Source of the DNA: Bacteroidota bacterium
GTDB lineage: Bacteria > Bacteroidota > Bacteroidia > B-17B0 > Aurantibacillaceae
DNA: 30,815 nt
Assembly (NCBI GenBank): GCA_016711805.1
Contig: JADJSH010000024.1
Location: forward strand, 1-30,815
Reading direction: 5' to 3'
Shown: positions 9,117 through 18,850 of the stretch, piece by piece
How positions within the stretch are numbered: position 1 is the first letter of the stretch
Layout of the letters: the number at the start of each line of letters is the position of its first letter
Program-made: the position numbers and the translations under genes
Notes under the pieces: model-generated
Database searches by the model: none
The model's input: only the letters and a program-made list of their open reading frames with translations
What the model was told of the DNA's origin: nothing

Positions 9117-10112
9117 ATGATTAGTACTGAAAACATATTAAAAGAATACAAAGGTGTATTGCTAGCAACAACGATTGGCTTAATAGCTTATTTTAGTTCG
9201 AGTTTTCTGCCGGCATCGCTTAATAGTATTTTACTAGCATTAATCATTGGAATGGTTGTTGGAAATTTTATGAAAATACCCGACAACTATCAATCTGGGA
9301 TAGGATTTACGAGCAGTAAATTATTAGAGTTCTCCATTTTATTTTTAGCTTTTAGTATTAACTACACACATATTGCCAATTTAGGAGCAAAGAGTTTTAG
9401 CGTTATAGCTATTATGGTAGTTGTGATGTTATTAATTACGTATTACTTAGCTATCAAAGTAAAATGCCCCGGTTCTACAGGCTGGCTTGTTGGTTTTGGA
9501 ACTACTATTTGCGGCTCTTCTGCTATCGCAGCCTTATCTCCTAGTATAACAAAAAATAAAGATGATATTGCTATTTCGATGGCCGTTGTAAATTTATTTG
9601 GAAGTATTGGGATGATTATATTACCCATTATATTACAAAATTTTAATTTAAATACGACTCAAATAGGATTAATGATTGGAGGCACACTTCATTCAGTTGG
9701 CAATGTAGCTGGATCTGGCTATTCTATTAGTAATGAAGTTGGAGAAGCTGCCATTACATTTAAACTAGCCCGAGTAGCTTTATTGTCTCCTGCACTCATA
9801 TTTTTCAATTACTTAGTAAACAAAAACAACGTTAAAAATATAAAAGACTTTTTTAATTTGCCTTGGTATTTATGGAGCTTTATAGGTATCACTATATTAA
9901 GTTCTTTAATAGATTTTCCTTCTAGTTTTTTAGAAATCATGGAAACTTTAGGGAAAGTAATTTTAACCATTGCTATGGCTGCCATTGGTTTAAAGGTAAG
10001 TTTTAAGAAATTATATGTATCTGGAAAGAGTGGGATTGTATTTGGCCTAGTAATATTTATGTTTCCAAATTTTACTAGTAGCTGGGTTAATGCTGATTTT
10101 ATAAATAAATAA
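9117..10112 (+). CDS. YeiH/UPF0324-family putative sulfate or sulfite exporter
   Basis: A 331-residue membrane protein with about ten hydrophobic segments. Family landmarks are SILLALIIGMVVGN near residues 37-50, GTTICGSSAIAALSPSI in the middle, and GGTLHSVGNVAGSGYSIS, a hallmark loop of the YeiH family. Members are described as putative sulfate exporters, with transport little tested. The context fits: the CstB-like enzymes make sulfite or sulfate from persulfides, and this protein may expel it. It is co-transcribed with the unknown gene in front and shares the promoter at 8651-8696. The frame is intact. Confidence 0.88.
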   Translation: MISTENILKEYKGVLLATTIGLIAYFSSSFLPASLNSILLALIIGMVVGNFMKIPDNYQSGIGFTSSKLLEFSILFLAFSINYTHIANLGAKSFSVIAIMVVVMLLITYYLAIKVKCPGSTGWLVGFGTTICGSSAIAALSPSITKNKDDIAISMAVVNLFGSIGMIILPIILQNFNLNTTQIGLMIGGTLHSVGNVAGSGYSISNEVGEAAITFKLARVALLSPALIFFNYLVNKNNVKNIKDFFNLPWYLWSFIGITILSSLIDFPSSFLEIMETLGKVILTIAMAAIGLKVSFKKLYVSGKSGIVFGLVIFMFPNFTSSWVNADFINK

Positions 10113-10124
10113 ATTTAATGCGAT

Positions 10125-10156
10125 AAAAAGCGGATAAGATTAATTCTCTGCTTTTT
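10125..10156. terminator. Bidirectional terminator between yeiH-like and clC-like genes
   Basis: AAAAAGCGGA pairs with TCTGCTTTTT (10 bp, one G-T) around a 12-base loop. It lies between two converging genes ending at 10112 and 10159 and has A and T tracts on the outer sides, so it can stop both. Confidence 0.75.
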
Positions 10157-10158
10157 AA

Positions 10159-11937
10159 TTATACAGTTTCTAATAATTCATGCCTGTATTTATCCAATAT
10201 ACTAGATTTTGATAAAAAGCCAATGTAAATGTCGTTTTCTACAACTGGCAAATTCCATTGTCCTGATTCTTCAAACTTTCGCATAATTGAAAAAATATCT
10301 TCCTTTGTATCAATAACCATTGATAGTTTGCGCATCACTTCTTTGGCTGTTACTTTATCATACAACTCAGGATTAAACATTTCTTCTCGGATATTATCTA
10401 AATAAATAATGCCTAATAGTTTATTGTTCAATTTTACTACAGGAAATGTATTACGTTTTGAATGTTTAATGGTTTCTACAATATCACGTAAGGTGGCTTT
10501 AAAATGAATGGTAGCAAAATCAGTTTCAATCATTTCTTTAACATCAATTTTACTTAAAATACTCGTGTCTTTATTTTCAGAAATAATCGTTCCTCTATCT
10601 TTCAACCTTCTGATATCTAAGGATTGTGGATGAAAATGTTTCACAATAACATAACTAATTGATGAAACCATCATTAAAGGAATAATCAACTCATAACCTC
10701 CAGTAATTTCAGCAATTAAGAAAATAGCGGTTAATGGAGCATGAAATACACCACTTAAAATACCTGCCATAGCCACAATAGTAAAATTACTGACTGGTAT
10801 ATCTTTAAATCCAATTAAGTTTAAGAAAAATGAAAAGGCGAATCCCAAATAAGCTCCTACAAATAAAGATGGCGCAAAATTACCTCCATTACCTCCACTT
10901 CCTAAAGTAACAGCAGCGGCAATAGTTTTAAATAATAATGTTAAAATGATAAATAAAAGCAATAACCATTTGCTATCAATGAATTTTAAAAGCAAACTAT
11001 CCTTTATTAAATCATCTGTTCTAAATTCAGATAATGCTTTAATACTTTCATAACCTTCACCAAATAAACTTGGAAACAATGCAAATAAAAAAGCTAATGA
11101 AATACCACCAATAACCCATTTCGAAAAACGAGACTTGATTTTATGAAATTTAGACTCTACTTTATCAAAAAAATTAACATAGTACAAAGAAACCATGCCT
11201 GCCAATACACCTAGTAATAAATAAAAAAGAATGTTATTTGAATCGAATGGTTGTTTCAATTTAAAAAATAACAAATTACTTTCGTGTAAAATAATCTTTG
11301 AAATTAATGCTCCTGAAGCCGCTGCAATTAACAATGGTATAAACGTTGTAATACTGATATCAACTAAAATAACTTCTAAAGCAAATAACACTCCAGCAAT
11401 TGGCGCATTAAATGCTCCAGCAATACCACCTGCCGCGCCTGCAGCTAACAATAATGTTCTGTCTTTATAACTTAATTTATATGTGCGAGCAAAATTAGAA
11501 CCTATGGCAGACCCTGTGCTTACAATTGGAGATTCTAACCCTGCTGAACCACCAAAACCTACTGTGAATGCACTTGTAATAACATGAGAGTACATTTGAC
11601 GAAATGGTAAAAAACTACTTTTTTTAGCAATAGAAAAAAGAATATCTGTATTTCCTTTACTTAATTGATTGTGTAAAATATATTTAATAATTAAAATCGT
11701 AACACCAATACCAATTAAAGGAAGAACTAGATATAAGTATTTGAAATCATACTTTAATAAAAATTCATCTACTAAATAGTGACGGATAGCATGAACAAAC
11801 AATTTTAATATAACGGCAGCTATACCCGCAGAAATACCAACTAAAATACTCGAGAAAATTAGAAATTGTTTTTCGGAAGTTTTCTCGTGAATCCAATTAA
11901 TGGCTTTTTCTATAAAATTTATTTTTTTTAAGTTCAC
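10159..11937 (-). CDS. ClC-family chloride channel/transporter with CBS domains
   Basis: An intact 592-residue protein: ClC membrane domain (about 25-440) and two C-terminal CBS domains (about 460-590) that usually bind nucleotides and gate the transport. Filter motifs: GFGGSAGLESP (127-137; E135 corresponds to the gating glutamate E148 of the E. coli protein), and GSGGNGGNFAPSLFVG (346-361). At the position of the proton glutamate E203 the sequence reads FALEVIL, with E188 then V189, so proton coupling may be lost; this suggests a passive channel rather than a Cl-/H+ exchanger, by inference. It ends the leftward operon, 8 bases after the DUF389 gene. Confidence 0.93.
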   Translation of the reverse strand: MNLKKINFIEKAINWIHEKTSEKQFLIFSSILVGISAGIAAVILKLFVHAIRHYLVDEFLLKYDFKYLYLVLPLIGIGVTILIIKYILHNQLSKGNTDILFSIAKKSSFLPFRQMYSHVITSAFTVGFGGSAGLESPIVSTGSAIGSNFARTYKLSYKDRTLLLAAGAAGGIAGAFNAPIAGVLFALEVILVDISITTFIPLLIAAASGALISKIILHESNLLFFKLKQPFDSNNILFYLLLGVLAGMVSLYYVNFFDKVESKFHKIKSRFSKWVIGGISLAFLFALFPSLFGEGYESIKALSEFRTDDLIKDSLLLKFIDSKWLLLLFIILTLLFKTIAAAVTLGSGGNGGNFAPSLFVGAYLGFAFSFFLNLIGFKDIPVSNFTIVAMAGILSGVFHAPLTAIFLIAEITGGYELIIPLMMVSSISYVIVKHFHPQSLDIRRLKDRGTIISENKDTSILSKIDVKEMIETDFATIHFKATLRDIVETIKHSKRNTFPVVKLNNKLLGIIYLDNIREEMFNPELYDKVTAKEVMRKLSMVIDTKEDIFSIMRKFEESGQWNLPVVENDIYIGFLSKSSILDKYRHELLETV

Positions 11938-11945
11938 TTTAAAAT

Positions 11946-13294
11946 TTATTCATGTAGTAATTTAACTCTTTCCGTTTCAAATTTAACAATTAGCCATTTT
12001 TTTATTTGACCAGCTTGTTTTGCATTCAATTTATTTTTACCATTCTTAACATAAACTAATAATAGCGTGTCTGTTTTATTATCCGAGAAATTTACAACTC
12101 TATCAATTATAAGTTCGTTTGGAACACCAAATAAAGTATAAAATTCTTTAATTGCCTCATTCTTTTTTACATTAAAATCATCCTGGAATAAAAGATTGCT
12201 CTTAAGGTCAATGATTTCTTTATTCTTTATTTTAAGAAGATCTTCTTGCCTTAAAAATAAATCTTGAATTATCCCTTCTTTAAGCTCATTAATATCAAGT
12301 TTACTTTCCTCATGAATGTTACTTTTAACAACAATAATAGCATTTTCCAAATCATAATTACATTTTTTTCGCTCAAGTACTTGTTTAATAGTATCAATTT
12401 TATAATCGTTAATCAATGTAATAATAATTTGCTTTTTCTCAGGTATAATTTTCTTGTTGAGTAAAGAATAATTAAACACTAAAGATTCTTCAGTCAAGAA
12501 TTTATCTGCGTTTTGTCTAAATATTTCATTCTTAACGAAATAATAAGCCAAATATAAACTTGGCAAAATAGTTAATACAGCAATTAGTCCAACCCAATTT
12601 TTAATTTTTTTAGCGGTTAGTAAATCTACATGATTAACTGCTTTAAATTTCAAATATCTAACAATCAAGAAAGTTGAAATACTAATGAAAACGCTATTAA
12701 TTAGATACAAATAAAATGCGCCAAAAAAATAATTCCATTGCCCAGTAGCCAAACCAAAACCAGCACTACATAATGGCGGCATTAAAGCTGTTGCTATTGC
12801 TACGCCAGGTATCACATTATTAAATTTATTGCGAGAACTTGCTACAATACCCGCCAATCCACCAAAAAACGCAATTAATACGTCCCAAATAGTTGGGGAC
12901 GTTCTGGCTAACAATTCTGATTGAGCATAATGAAGTGGCGAAAGTATAAAATAAATAGTAGAAGCAATTAAACCAATTAAAGTAGCAATTACTAAATTTT
13001 TAAAGCCGATTTTATAAGTTCAAAATCATATATACCAGCGCCAAGTCCTATTCCCATAATAGGCCCCATTAAAGGGGAAATTAACATGGCTCCTATAATA
13101 ACAGCCGTAGAATTTACATTTAATCCAATGGAAGCAATAATTATGGCAAATATTAAAGTCCATAAATTTATCCCTTTAAATTCTACTTCCTTTTTTATAT
13201 TATCAATTATTTCATGTTTTGCAGCCTTATCTTCATCCAAATTCAAACGATATTTGATATTAGCTTTAATAGAATTAAAAATAGGTGATTTCAT
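11946..13294 (-). CDS. DUF389-family membrane protein (one frame slip)
   Basis: About 449 residues after restoring one A near 13010. An N-terminal cytoplasmic part (KYRLNLDEDKAAKHEI) is followed by about six membrane helices with the family landmarks LNVNSTAVIIGAMLISPLMG and PIMGIGLGAGIYDFE, then TSPTIWDVLIAFFGGLAGIV and VIPGVAIATALMPPLCSAGF. A long C-terminal soluble domain follows. DUF389 (TIGR00341) has no proven function. It lies between the GNAT-nitrilase fusion and the ClC gene on the same strand with short gaps, and may be another ion or solute transporter of the set. Confidence 0.88.
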
Positions 13295-13333
13295 AGAGCG
13301 GAAAGATACGAGTTATAAAATTTATACGTCAAC

Positions 13334-14887
13334 TTATTTAACTTCTATAAACTCATTATTCTCACAATACATTAATTTATAAAAGCCTTGCGCTCTATCG
13401 TTCCACGGTTGCACAGAACCTAACTCTCTATTTCGTTTTAATAAATTCAAATCCAAATCTTGATAAATAAGCATTTCTGCATTAGGGGTAGCTTCAGACG
13501 CTATGGCTTCTCTATGGAACTCCACATCAGATGGGGTAAATATGGCTGATTGAGAGAAATGCACATCTAAATTTTCTACATCAGGTAAATTACCCACACA
13601 ACCAGTAATAATAACATAAACCTGATTTTCTATTGCCCTTGCTTGAGCACAATATCTAACTCTTAAATAAGCTCTTCTATCATCTGTATTAAATGGAATA
13701 AATAATATTTTAGCACCTTTGCTTACCGCAATTCTTGCTAATTCAGGAAATTCAGCATCATAACAAATAAGTATGGCAACTTTTCCTTTATCTGTATCAA
13801 ATACTTTAATTTTATTGCCACTTTGTACCCCCCACCACTTTTTTTCGGACGGTGTAATGTGAATCTTGTATTGCTTATCAAACGTTCCATCTCTTCTAAA
13901 TAAATAGGAAACATTATACAACTTTTCATCTTCAATTATAAAATGTGAACCAGCAATAATGTTTATATTATATTTTATAGCTAAATGTGTAAACAAAGAT
14001 TCATATTGTGGGGTGTAATTATTCAATTCTCTAATAGCCTCACTAGGCTGTTTGTGTTCTAAAAAAGAAAGCAATTGCAACGTTATCATTTCAGGAAACA
14101 CAACAAAATCACTTCGATAATCAGAAGCAGTATCTACAAAAAACTCACAATGTTTCGCAAACTCTTCAAAATTTTTAATGGTTCTCATTTGATACTGTAT
14201 CGCACTTACTCTTACATAATGAGCATTTATAGGTTGTGGTTTACTTTGATGATTATAATTTATCCATTCAAGCAAAGTAGCATAGCCGCAAGATTCTTTG
14301 TCGTTTATCATATAATTAGGCAAAATTTTTCTTAAAGAAAAACCGTTTGATAATTGAGCAGTTAAAACAGGATCATATAAATTTTTACTAATCACCTGCT
14401 CAACATAGCTATCAATATCTAACACATCAGCATGCTTGTGATAATTAGGTAATCTGCCACCAATAATAATTTTTTTAAGATTAAATTTCTTTGCAAGTTC
14501 CTTTCGTGCTTCATATAAACGTCGAGATAATTTCATGCCTTGAAATTTAGGATCCACCATAATTTCCATGCCATATAATGTATCACCATACAAATTATGA
14601 TTTGAAATATTGCCTGAATCTGTTAATAGATTCCATGGGGATGATTCATTATAATCATCAAAATTTATAATTAAACTACAAGAGGATGCAATAATTTTTT
14701 TACCATACAAAATGCATAACTGCCCTTCTGGAAAATTAATAAGCATGTTTTTAAATTGGGTTTCGGACCAAGGTTTCATACCGGCAAAACAGTAAGTTTG
14801 AAGTTCTGTAATGGCCTTATAATCGGTTAAAATTATTTTTCTTAATTTGATTTTTTTAATGATATTTTGTTGCTCTATAGTCTTCAT
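13334..14887 (-). CDS. GNAT acetyltransferase-carbon-nitrogen hydrolase fusion
   Basis: An intact 517-residue two-domain protein. Residues about 14-200 form a GNAT domain (EIMVDPKFQGMKLSRRLYEA is the acetyl-CoA-binding segment). Residues about 222-500 form a nitrilase-family amidase with the Glu-Lys-Cys triad: E266 in VVFPEM, K341 in KQYKIHITP, C375 in ILICYDAEFPELAR. The same fusion is known in Bacillus (YhcX) with no settled substrate. It follows the universal stress protein by 6 bases and precedes DUF389. With a KamA aminomutase two genes upstream, an amino acid amide or acetylated beta-amino acid is a reasonable but untested substrate. Confidence 0.92.
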   Translation of the reverse strand: MKTIEQQNIIKKIKLRKIILTDYKAITELQTYCFAGMKPWSETQFKNMLINFPEGQLCILYGKKIIASSCSLIINFDDYNESSPWNLLTDSGNISNHNLYGDTLYGMEIMVDPKFQGMKLSRRLYEARKELAKKFNLKKIIIGGRLPNYHKHADVLDIDSYVEQVISKNLYDPVLTAQLSNGFSLRKILPNYMINDKESCGYATLLEWINYNHQSKPQPINAHYVRVSAIQYQMRTIKNFEEFAKHCEFFVDTASDYRSDFVVFPEMITLQLLSFLEHKQPSEAIRELNNYTPQYESLFTHLAIKYNINIIAGSHFIIEDEKLYNVSYLFRRDGTFDKQYKIHITPSEKKWWGVQSGNKIKVFDTDKGKVAILICYDAEFPELARIAVSKGAKILFIPFNTDDRRAYLRVRYCAQARAIENQVYVIITGCVGNLPDVENLDVHFSQSAIFTPSDVEFHREAIASEATPNAEMLIYQDLDLNLLKRNRELGSVQPWNDRAQGFYKLMYCENNEFIEVK

Positions 14888-14893
14888 GATTTC

Positions 14894-15747
14894 TTAGATT
14901 AGTGTGTGTCCCATAACTGGGATATTAGTTGTAGCGCTGATTTTATTATAAAAATTGTTATTGAAATAGGATTTCAATTTATGGTAATGTAATGGTGGGG
15001 AGATTACTATTAAATCGGCTTGTTTGTATTGGGCTAATAGTATAACATCTTCGTAATTTGCTTTATTAGAAAATTTCTCAGAACACTCATATTCAACATC
15101 AAACTTTCTTAAATAACTTTTACAATAATTAATATTAGCTTGTAATTTTTCTATTAATTCCTGAGAGCTACTATTTGATAGCCCAATAATAAACACTTTT
15201 GCATTAGAAAACTTTGCCAATACAGTGGTAAAAGGTATTTTATCAAACCAATTATCAACATCTCTAATGGGTAACACAATTTTGCTTAAACAATAACTCT
15301 CAAATTTTTTATTGAATGAAATAACTGGAATTTTAGTTTTTCAATGATATCCAATACGTTAATATTTGAAAACATTCTTTCAAATACATTCTTAGAAAAA
15401 TTAGGTGCAATTATTAAATCAAATTTAGTTTGATTACATGATTGTATGATGACGTTGTTCCAACTTCCTAATTTTACAATCACTTCATCAATTAACGGCA
15501 TCATTTGTTCACGATGTAGTTGATTTAATATAATTTGCCTTTTCTGAGCAACTGTTTTTTTGTATTTAAAAACAGGACATAATAATTTGCTAACAAACTG
15601 AGGACTAACTTGTATTGTAAAAGCATGTATTATCGTAATTTTACAACCAGTTTTTAGCGCAATTTCTTTAGCAATAACTAATGAGCTGTTAAATTGATCT
15701 TCAAAATCAAATGGCACTACTATTTTACTAATACTTGGAATACTCAT
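14894..15747 (-). CDS. Tandem universal stress protein, diverged copy (one frame slip)
   Basis: About 284 residues in two Usp-like halves. The first starts MSIPSISKIVVPFDFEDQFN, with the strand CKITIIHAF and the stretch KFDLIIAPNFSKNVFERMF. The second starts KIVLPIRDVDNWF and ends KQADLIVISPPLHYHKL with a tail NIPVMGHTLI. The usual GxxG phosphate loop is missing from both halves, so ATP binding is doubtful. One base slip near 15340 separates the halves in the raw sequence. It lies between the KamA pair and the GNAT-nitrilase gene. Strand and spacing place it in the same operon. Confidence 0.8.
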
Positions 15748-15858
15748 ACTATTATTTTTTTAAATTCCTCAGGGAAAAATTTCATCTTCTGTTTACAGAA
15801 TTGTAATAGATTATATATAATCCCAATCAATTACAATAAGTGATGCGGATAATTATTG

Positions 15859-15966
15859 CTAGAATAATTTATTCTTACTGATAAACCAATAAATAAAAAA
15901 CACAATTAAACATGTAATCAACAGTGCAATCAAGCAACTAATCCAAAACAAATTAAGGTATTCCAT
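15859..15966 (-). CDS. 35-residue membrane peptide coupled to kamA
   Basis: MEYLNLFWISCLIALLITCL begins a single membrane helix with a very short tail (WFISKNKLF). Its ATG overlaps the TAA stop of kamA by one base (TAATG), the standard mark of coupled translation, which is the main reason to call it. Two cysteines lie in the helix. No family recognised. It could be a small regulatory or anchoring subunit for a neighbouring membrane protein. Confidence 0.55.
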   Translation of the reverse strand: MEYLNLFWISCLIALLITCLIVFFIYWFISKNKLF

Positions 15967-17302
15967 TATTCGAAACGTGCTTTTTCGTCATCAGTTACGT
16001 GCTCATTAAAAAAGCCATTCTAATTCTTCTTCAAAAAGAATTTTCTTCATCAAAAGCTGGCTTTAACTCATCCATCCATATTGCAGCTTCATCATACTTT
16101 GCAAAAAACGGTTTAGCAACCCAATCTGGGTTTCTGCCTTGTAACATCCTTAAAACAAATACTTTTTCTTCTTTTATTTCTGAAATACCTAACACTTGAA
16201 CTTTGCCAGGTGTGCACGACATGCTCGGTCCTCTCACTGTTCGGCAAACACCACTTACTTTTTGATACGCATTACGAAATATGTGCCACGCATTTTCTAA
16301 TGTGATAGCAAAATAATCTTGAGCCCCAGTATCTCTTGGTATAAACATGTAATATGGAATACAATTTAAATTCACTTGCTTACGCCACATCTCTGCCCAA
16401 ATTTCAGGCTTATCATTTATATGTTTTAATACAGGAGATTGTGTTCTAATTTGAACACCGATGCTTCTTAATTTTTTAATTGCTTCTTTTACAATTGGTG
16501 TATCTAACTCTACAGGATGAGAAAAATGAGCCATAAAAGATAAATTAATTCCCTTTTTAATAATCGATTCAAATAAACTTAACAACTCATCTGAATCATC
16601 ATCACTTGTAAATTTATAAGGCCAATATGCCAAGGCTTTAGTTCCTATACGTATCGTTTGTAAATTTGGAATATCAGCTTCTAACAACGGCTCAATATAT
16701 GTAGCAAAAACCTTTGCCTTCATAATCATCGGGTCGCCTCCTGTAAATAAAATATCAGTAACTTGTTTATGTTCTATCACATAATCTCTTAATAACGTCG
16801 CTTCTTTTGTTGCAAATTTAAATTCATCCATGCCCACAAACTGAGGCCAACGAAAGCAGAAAGTACAATAAGCGTGGCAGGTTTGTCCTTGACTTGGAAA
16901 AAACAACACGGTTTCTTTGTATTTATGTTGCATCCCCATTAATTTTTCTCCATTTACTTCTGGAACATTATGTTCTAACTGACCTGCGGGATGGGGATTC
17001 AATTCATTGCGAATGATATTTGCTATATTTTTAATTTCATTCTTGTTATTAGTGTGTTCCACTACAATTTTCATCGCATTATAATGTTCTTTACTCAACA
17101 TGCCTTTTTGTGGAAATGTCAACTTAAACATAGGGTCATTATCTATATTATCCCAATTAATTAATTCGTTAACTACATAATTATTAGTTTTAAATGGCAA
17201 TACATTTCCTACTACTTCAATTGCCTCTATTTGTTCGGGAGATAATTTAGAGATTTGAGGAATATTTTTATAATTGTGTAAAGAGTAAGATTGTAATTTC
17301 AT
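15966..17302 (-). CDS. kamA: KamA-family radical SAM aminomutase (two slips near the 3' end)
   Basis: Lysine 2,3-aminomutase-type enzyme: a radical SAM protein using PLP to move an alpha-amino group to the beta carbon. The [4Fe-4S] motif is C142-X3-C146-X2-C149 (CHAYCTFC), followed by GGDP at 188-191 for SAM binding, and the PLP lysine is probably K367 in SCTPGKVQ. The raw frame stops early at 16031, but adding one A and removing one T restores FEEELEWLFNEHVTDDEKARFE and a stop at 15966-15968, giving about 445 residues. Whether lysine, glutamate or another amino acid is the substrate cannot be decided here. It opens the leftward operon, downstream of an FNR-type box at 17410-17425. Confidence 0.88.
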
Positions 17303-17409
17303 AGTACTTGTGTTTTATTATTCATTTAATTAGAAACAGAATCGAACTAATCTTGTATATTAAATGATTTGAATAGGAGTTCAATTAACATAGATCTTAT
17401 TTTTAATCA

Positions 17410-17425
17410 ATTGACAATTGTCAAT
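17410..17425 (-). promoter_or_regulatory. FNR-type box upstream of kamA
   Basis: ATTGACAATTGTCAAT is a perfect palindrome of the FNR/DNR form TTGAC-N4-GTCAA. A weak -7-like TAATTGAA lies 22 bases downstream on the minus strand, about 75 bases before the kamA ATG, the same geometry as the other boxes here. Confidence 0.7.
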
Positions 17426-17665
17426 TTATATTTTTAATTAAATTCAAAAATTGATGTAATAATCGAAATCACTAGTATTTATGGACATTTAATCATTTTC
17501 ATGAACGAGCTCATTTAACATTTTTTAAAATTTCAACGCCCATTCTTTAGGTAAATTGTCTTCTAATAGCAATGTTCATTCATCAATTTTATCAGAATCA
17601 ATTGCATATTAAAAACTAATATAGAAACTGAATAGAGATGTATAACTGAATCATCTATATATGAG

Positions 17666-17702
17666 AAAAACCTGCCAGCGCGTTGCACACTAACAGGTTT
17701 TT
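17666..17702 (+). terminator. Stem-loop with terminator character in the divergent spacer
   Basis: AAAAACCTG pairs perfectly with CAGGTTTTT around a 19-base loop. A and T tracts on the outside make it terminator-like in both directions. No gene ends nearby, so it may end a short RNA or insulate the two divergent promoters. Confidence 0.5.
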
Positions 17703-17759
17703 GCACAGGAATATATTAAGTATATCAGTACAAATGTACAGTAAGGTTTATGATTAAAA

Positions 17760-17775
17760 ATTGACAATTGTCAAT
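17760..17775 (+). promoter_or_regulatory. FNR-type box upstream of the Crp/Fnr gene
   Basis: A second exact ATTGACAATTGTCAAT, 33 bases before the regulator ATG, pointing to autoregulation. TATACTTA lies 21 bases downstream, at the spacing seen elsewhere, but this would leave almost no leader. Confidence 0.7.
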
Positions 17776-17808
17776 TTTGTTTTTATTAAAGATTAATATA
17801 CTTATAGC

Positions 17809-18503
17809 ATGGAGTTTAACATAGAAAAATATCATTTAAAATCATCTTCTTTGTTCGATTCATTATCTATTGCGGAATCTCAACTAATAAAAGAGGGAAT
17901 AATCCGTAAAGAATTTTTAAAAGGAGAATGTTTATTTAAAGAACACAGTTTTTCTAAAGGTGTTTACATTATAAAGAAAGGAAAAGTAAAAATATTTCAA
18001 ACTAATAGTGATGGCAAAGAAGGTATTGTTTACATCTATAAAAAAGGGGATTATTTTGGTTATCGACCTTTATTAGCAGAAGAGCCACATCCTGTATCTG
18101 CAGTTGCAATGGATAATGTTATTGTTTCATTTGTGCCTAAGAATTATTTTTAGAGATACTTGAAACTTCTGCAACTTTAGCAAAAGAACTAATTGTTAAT
18201 TTATCGAAAGAGTTTTCTGTTTGGATAAACAAAATGACTATTTTTTCGCAACATAGTGTAAAAGATAAAGTAGCATTAAGTTTATTGATCCTAAATAAAG
18301 TTTACCAACGAAATGATGATTCAAGCAAAAGTGTTTTTATATCTATTAACAGAGATGATTTTGCTGGATTTGTTGGAACCGCTAAAGAAACATTAGTAAG
18401 AATGTTGCGCATTTTTAAAGACGAAAAAATTATAACTACAAAAGGAACTAAAATTATTATTTTAAAACATCGTGTTTTATTAAACATGGTAGAAAACATG
18501 TAA
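17809..18503 (+). CDS. Crp/Fnr-family transcription regulator (one frame slip)
   Basis: About 231 residues after removing one T near 18150. An N-terminal cyclic-nucleotide-type beta-barrel (KGECLFKEHSFSKGVYIIKK, then GKVKIFQ, YKKGDYFGYRPLL) is joined by a dimer helix to a winged helix domain with INRDDFAGFVGTAKETLVRM as the recognition region. It lacks the N-terminal cysteine cluster of FNR, with one cysteine in GECLF, so oxygen sensing by an Fe-S cluster is unlikely; the DNR/NnrR-like branch or another ligand is possible. Its own promoter has TTGACAATTGTCAA, as does divergent kamA. The panD ATG follows the stop by one base. Confidence 0.9.
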
Positions 18504-18504
18504 T

Positions 18505-18849
18505 ATGCAACTACAACTATTAAAATCCAAAATACACAACGCATTTGTAACCGAGGCAAATATTGATTATATAGGTAGTATTACCATTGATGAGGATTTA
18601 ATGGATGCTGTTGATTTAATTGAAGGAGAACAAGTTCATGTAATTAATCACAGAAATGGGGAAAGACTAATTACTTACGTAATAACAGGAAAACGTGGTA
18701 CTGGTGAAATATGTATGAACGGACCTGCGGCTCTAAAAATAAGTACAGGTGATAAAGTGATTATAATTGCTTATGCAGGGATGACACCAATTGAAGCAAA
18801 AGCATACAAGCCGAAAATTATTTTTCCTAAATCAAATAATTCAATTTAA
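18505..18849 (+). CDS. panD: Aspartate 1-decarboxylase PanD
   Basis: A pyruvoyl enzyme that makes beta-alanine from aspartate for pantothenate and CoA. All 114 residues are intact. The self-cleavage site is G24-S25 in DYIGSITIDEDLM, and Tyr58 (LITYV) and the NGPAA segment are conserved, with numbering equal to the E. coli protein. The start overlaps the regulator closely (one base between stop and ATG). No panB or panC gene is near; it is unusual to find panD behind a Crp/Fnr gene and opposite an aminomutase, which may point to beta-alanine as a stress product as well as a CoA precursor. Confidence 0.96.
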   Translation: MQLQLLKSKIHNAFVTEANIDYIGSITIDEDLMDAVDLIEGEQVHVINHRNGERLITYVITGKRGTGEICMNGPAALKISTGDKVIIIAYAGMTPIEAKAYKPKIIFPKSNNSI

Positions 18850-18850
18850 A

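Larger units (their letters stand above)
17303..17808. other. Divergent regulatory spacer between kamA and the Crp/Fnr gene
   Basis: A 506-base spacer holding two copies of the same FNR-type palindrome (17410-17425 and 17760-17775) and a stem-loop (17666-17702). The minus strand at about 17440-17610 translates in one frame to protein-like text (LLLEDNLPKEWALKF, KMLNELVHEND) interrupted by three stops, which may be a decayed small gene. No intact gene seen. Confidence 0.6.

Noticed and set aside
18140..18160. Programmed frameshift in the Crp/Fnr gene
   Set aside because: Similar A/T-run slips occur in many unrelated genes here and no stimulating structure is evident; sequence error is simpler.
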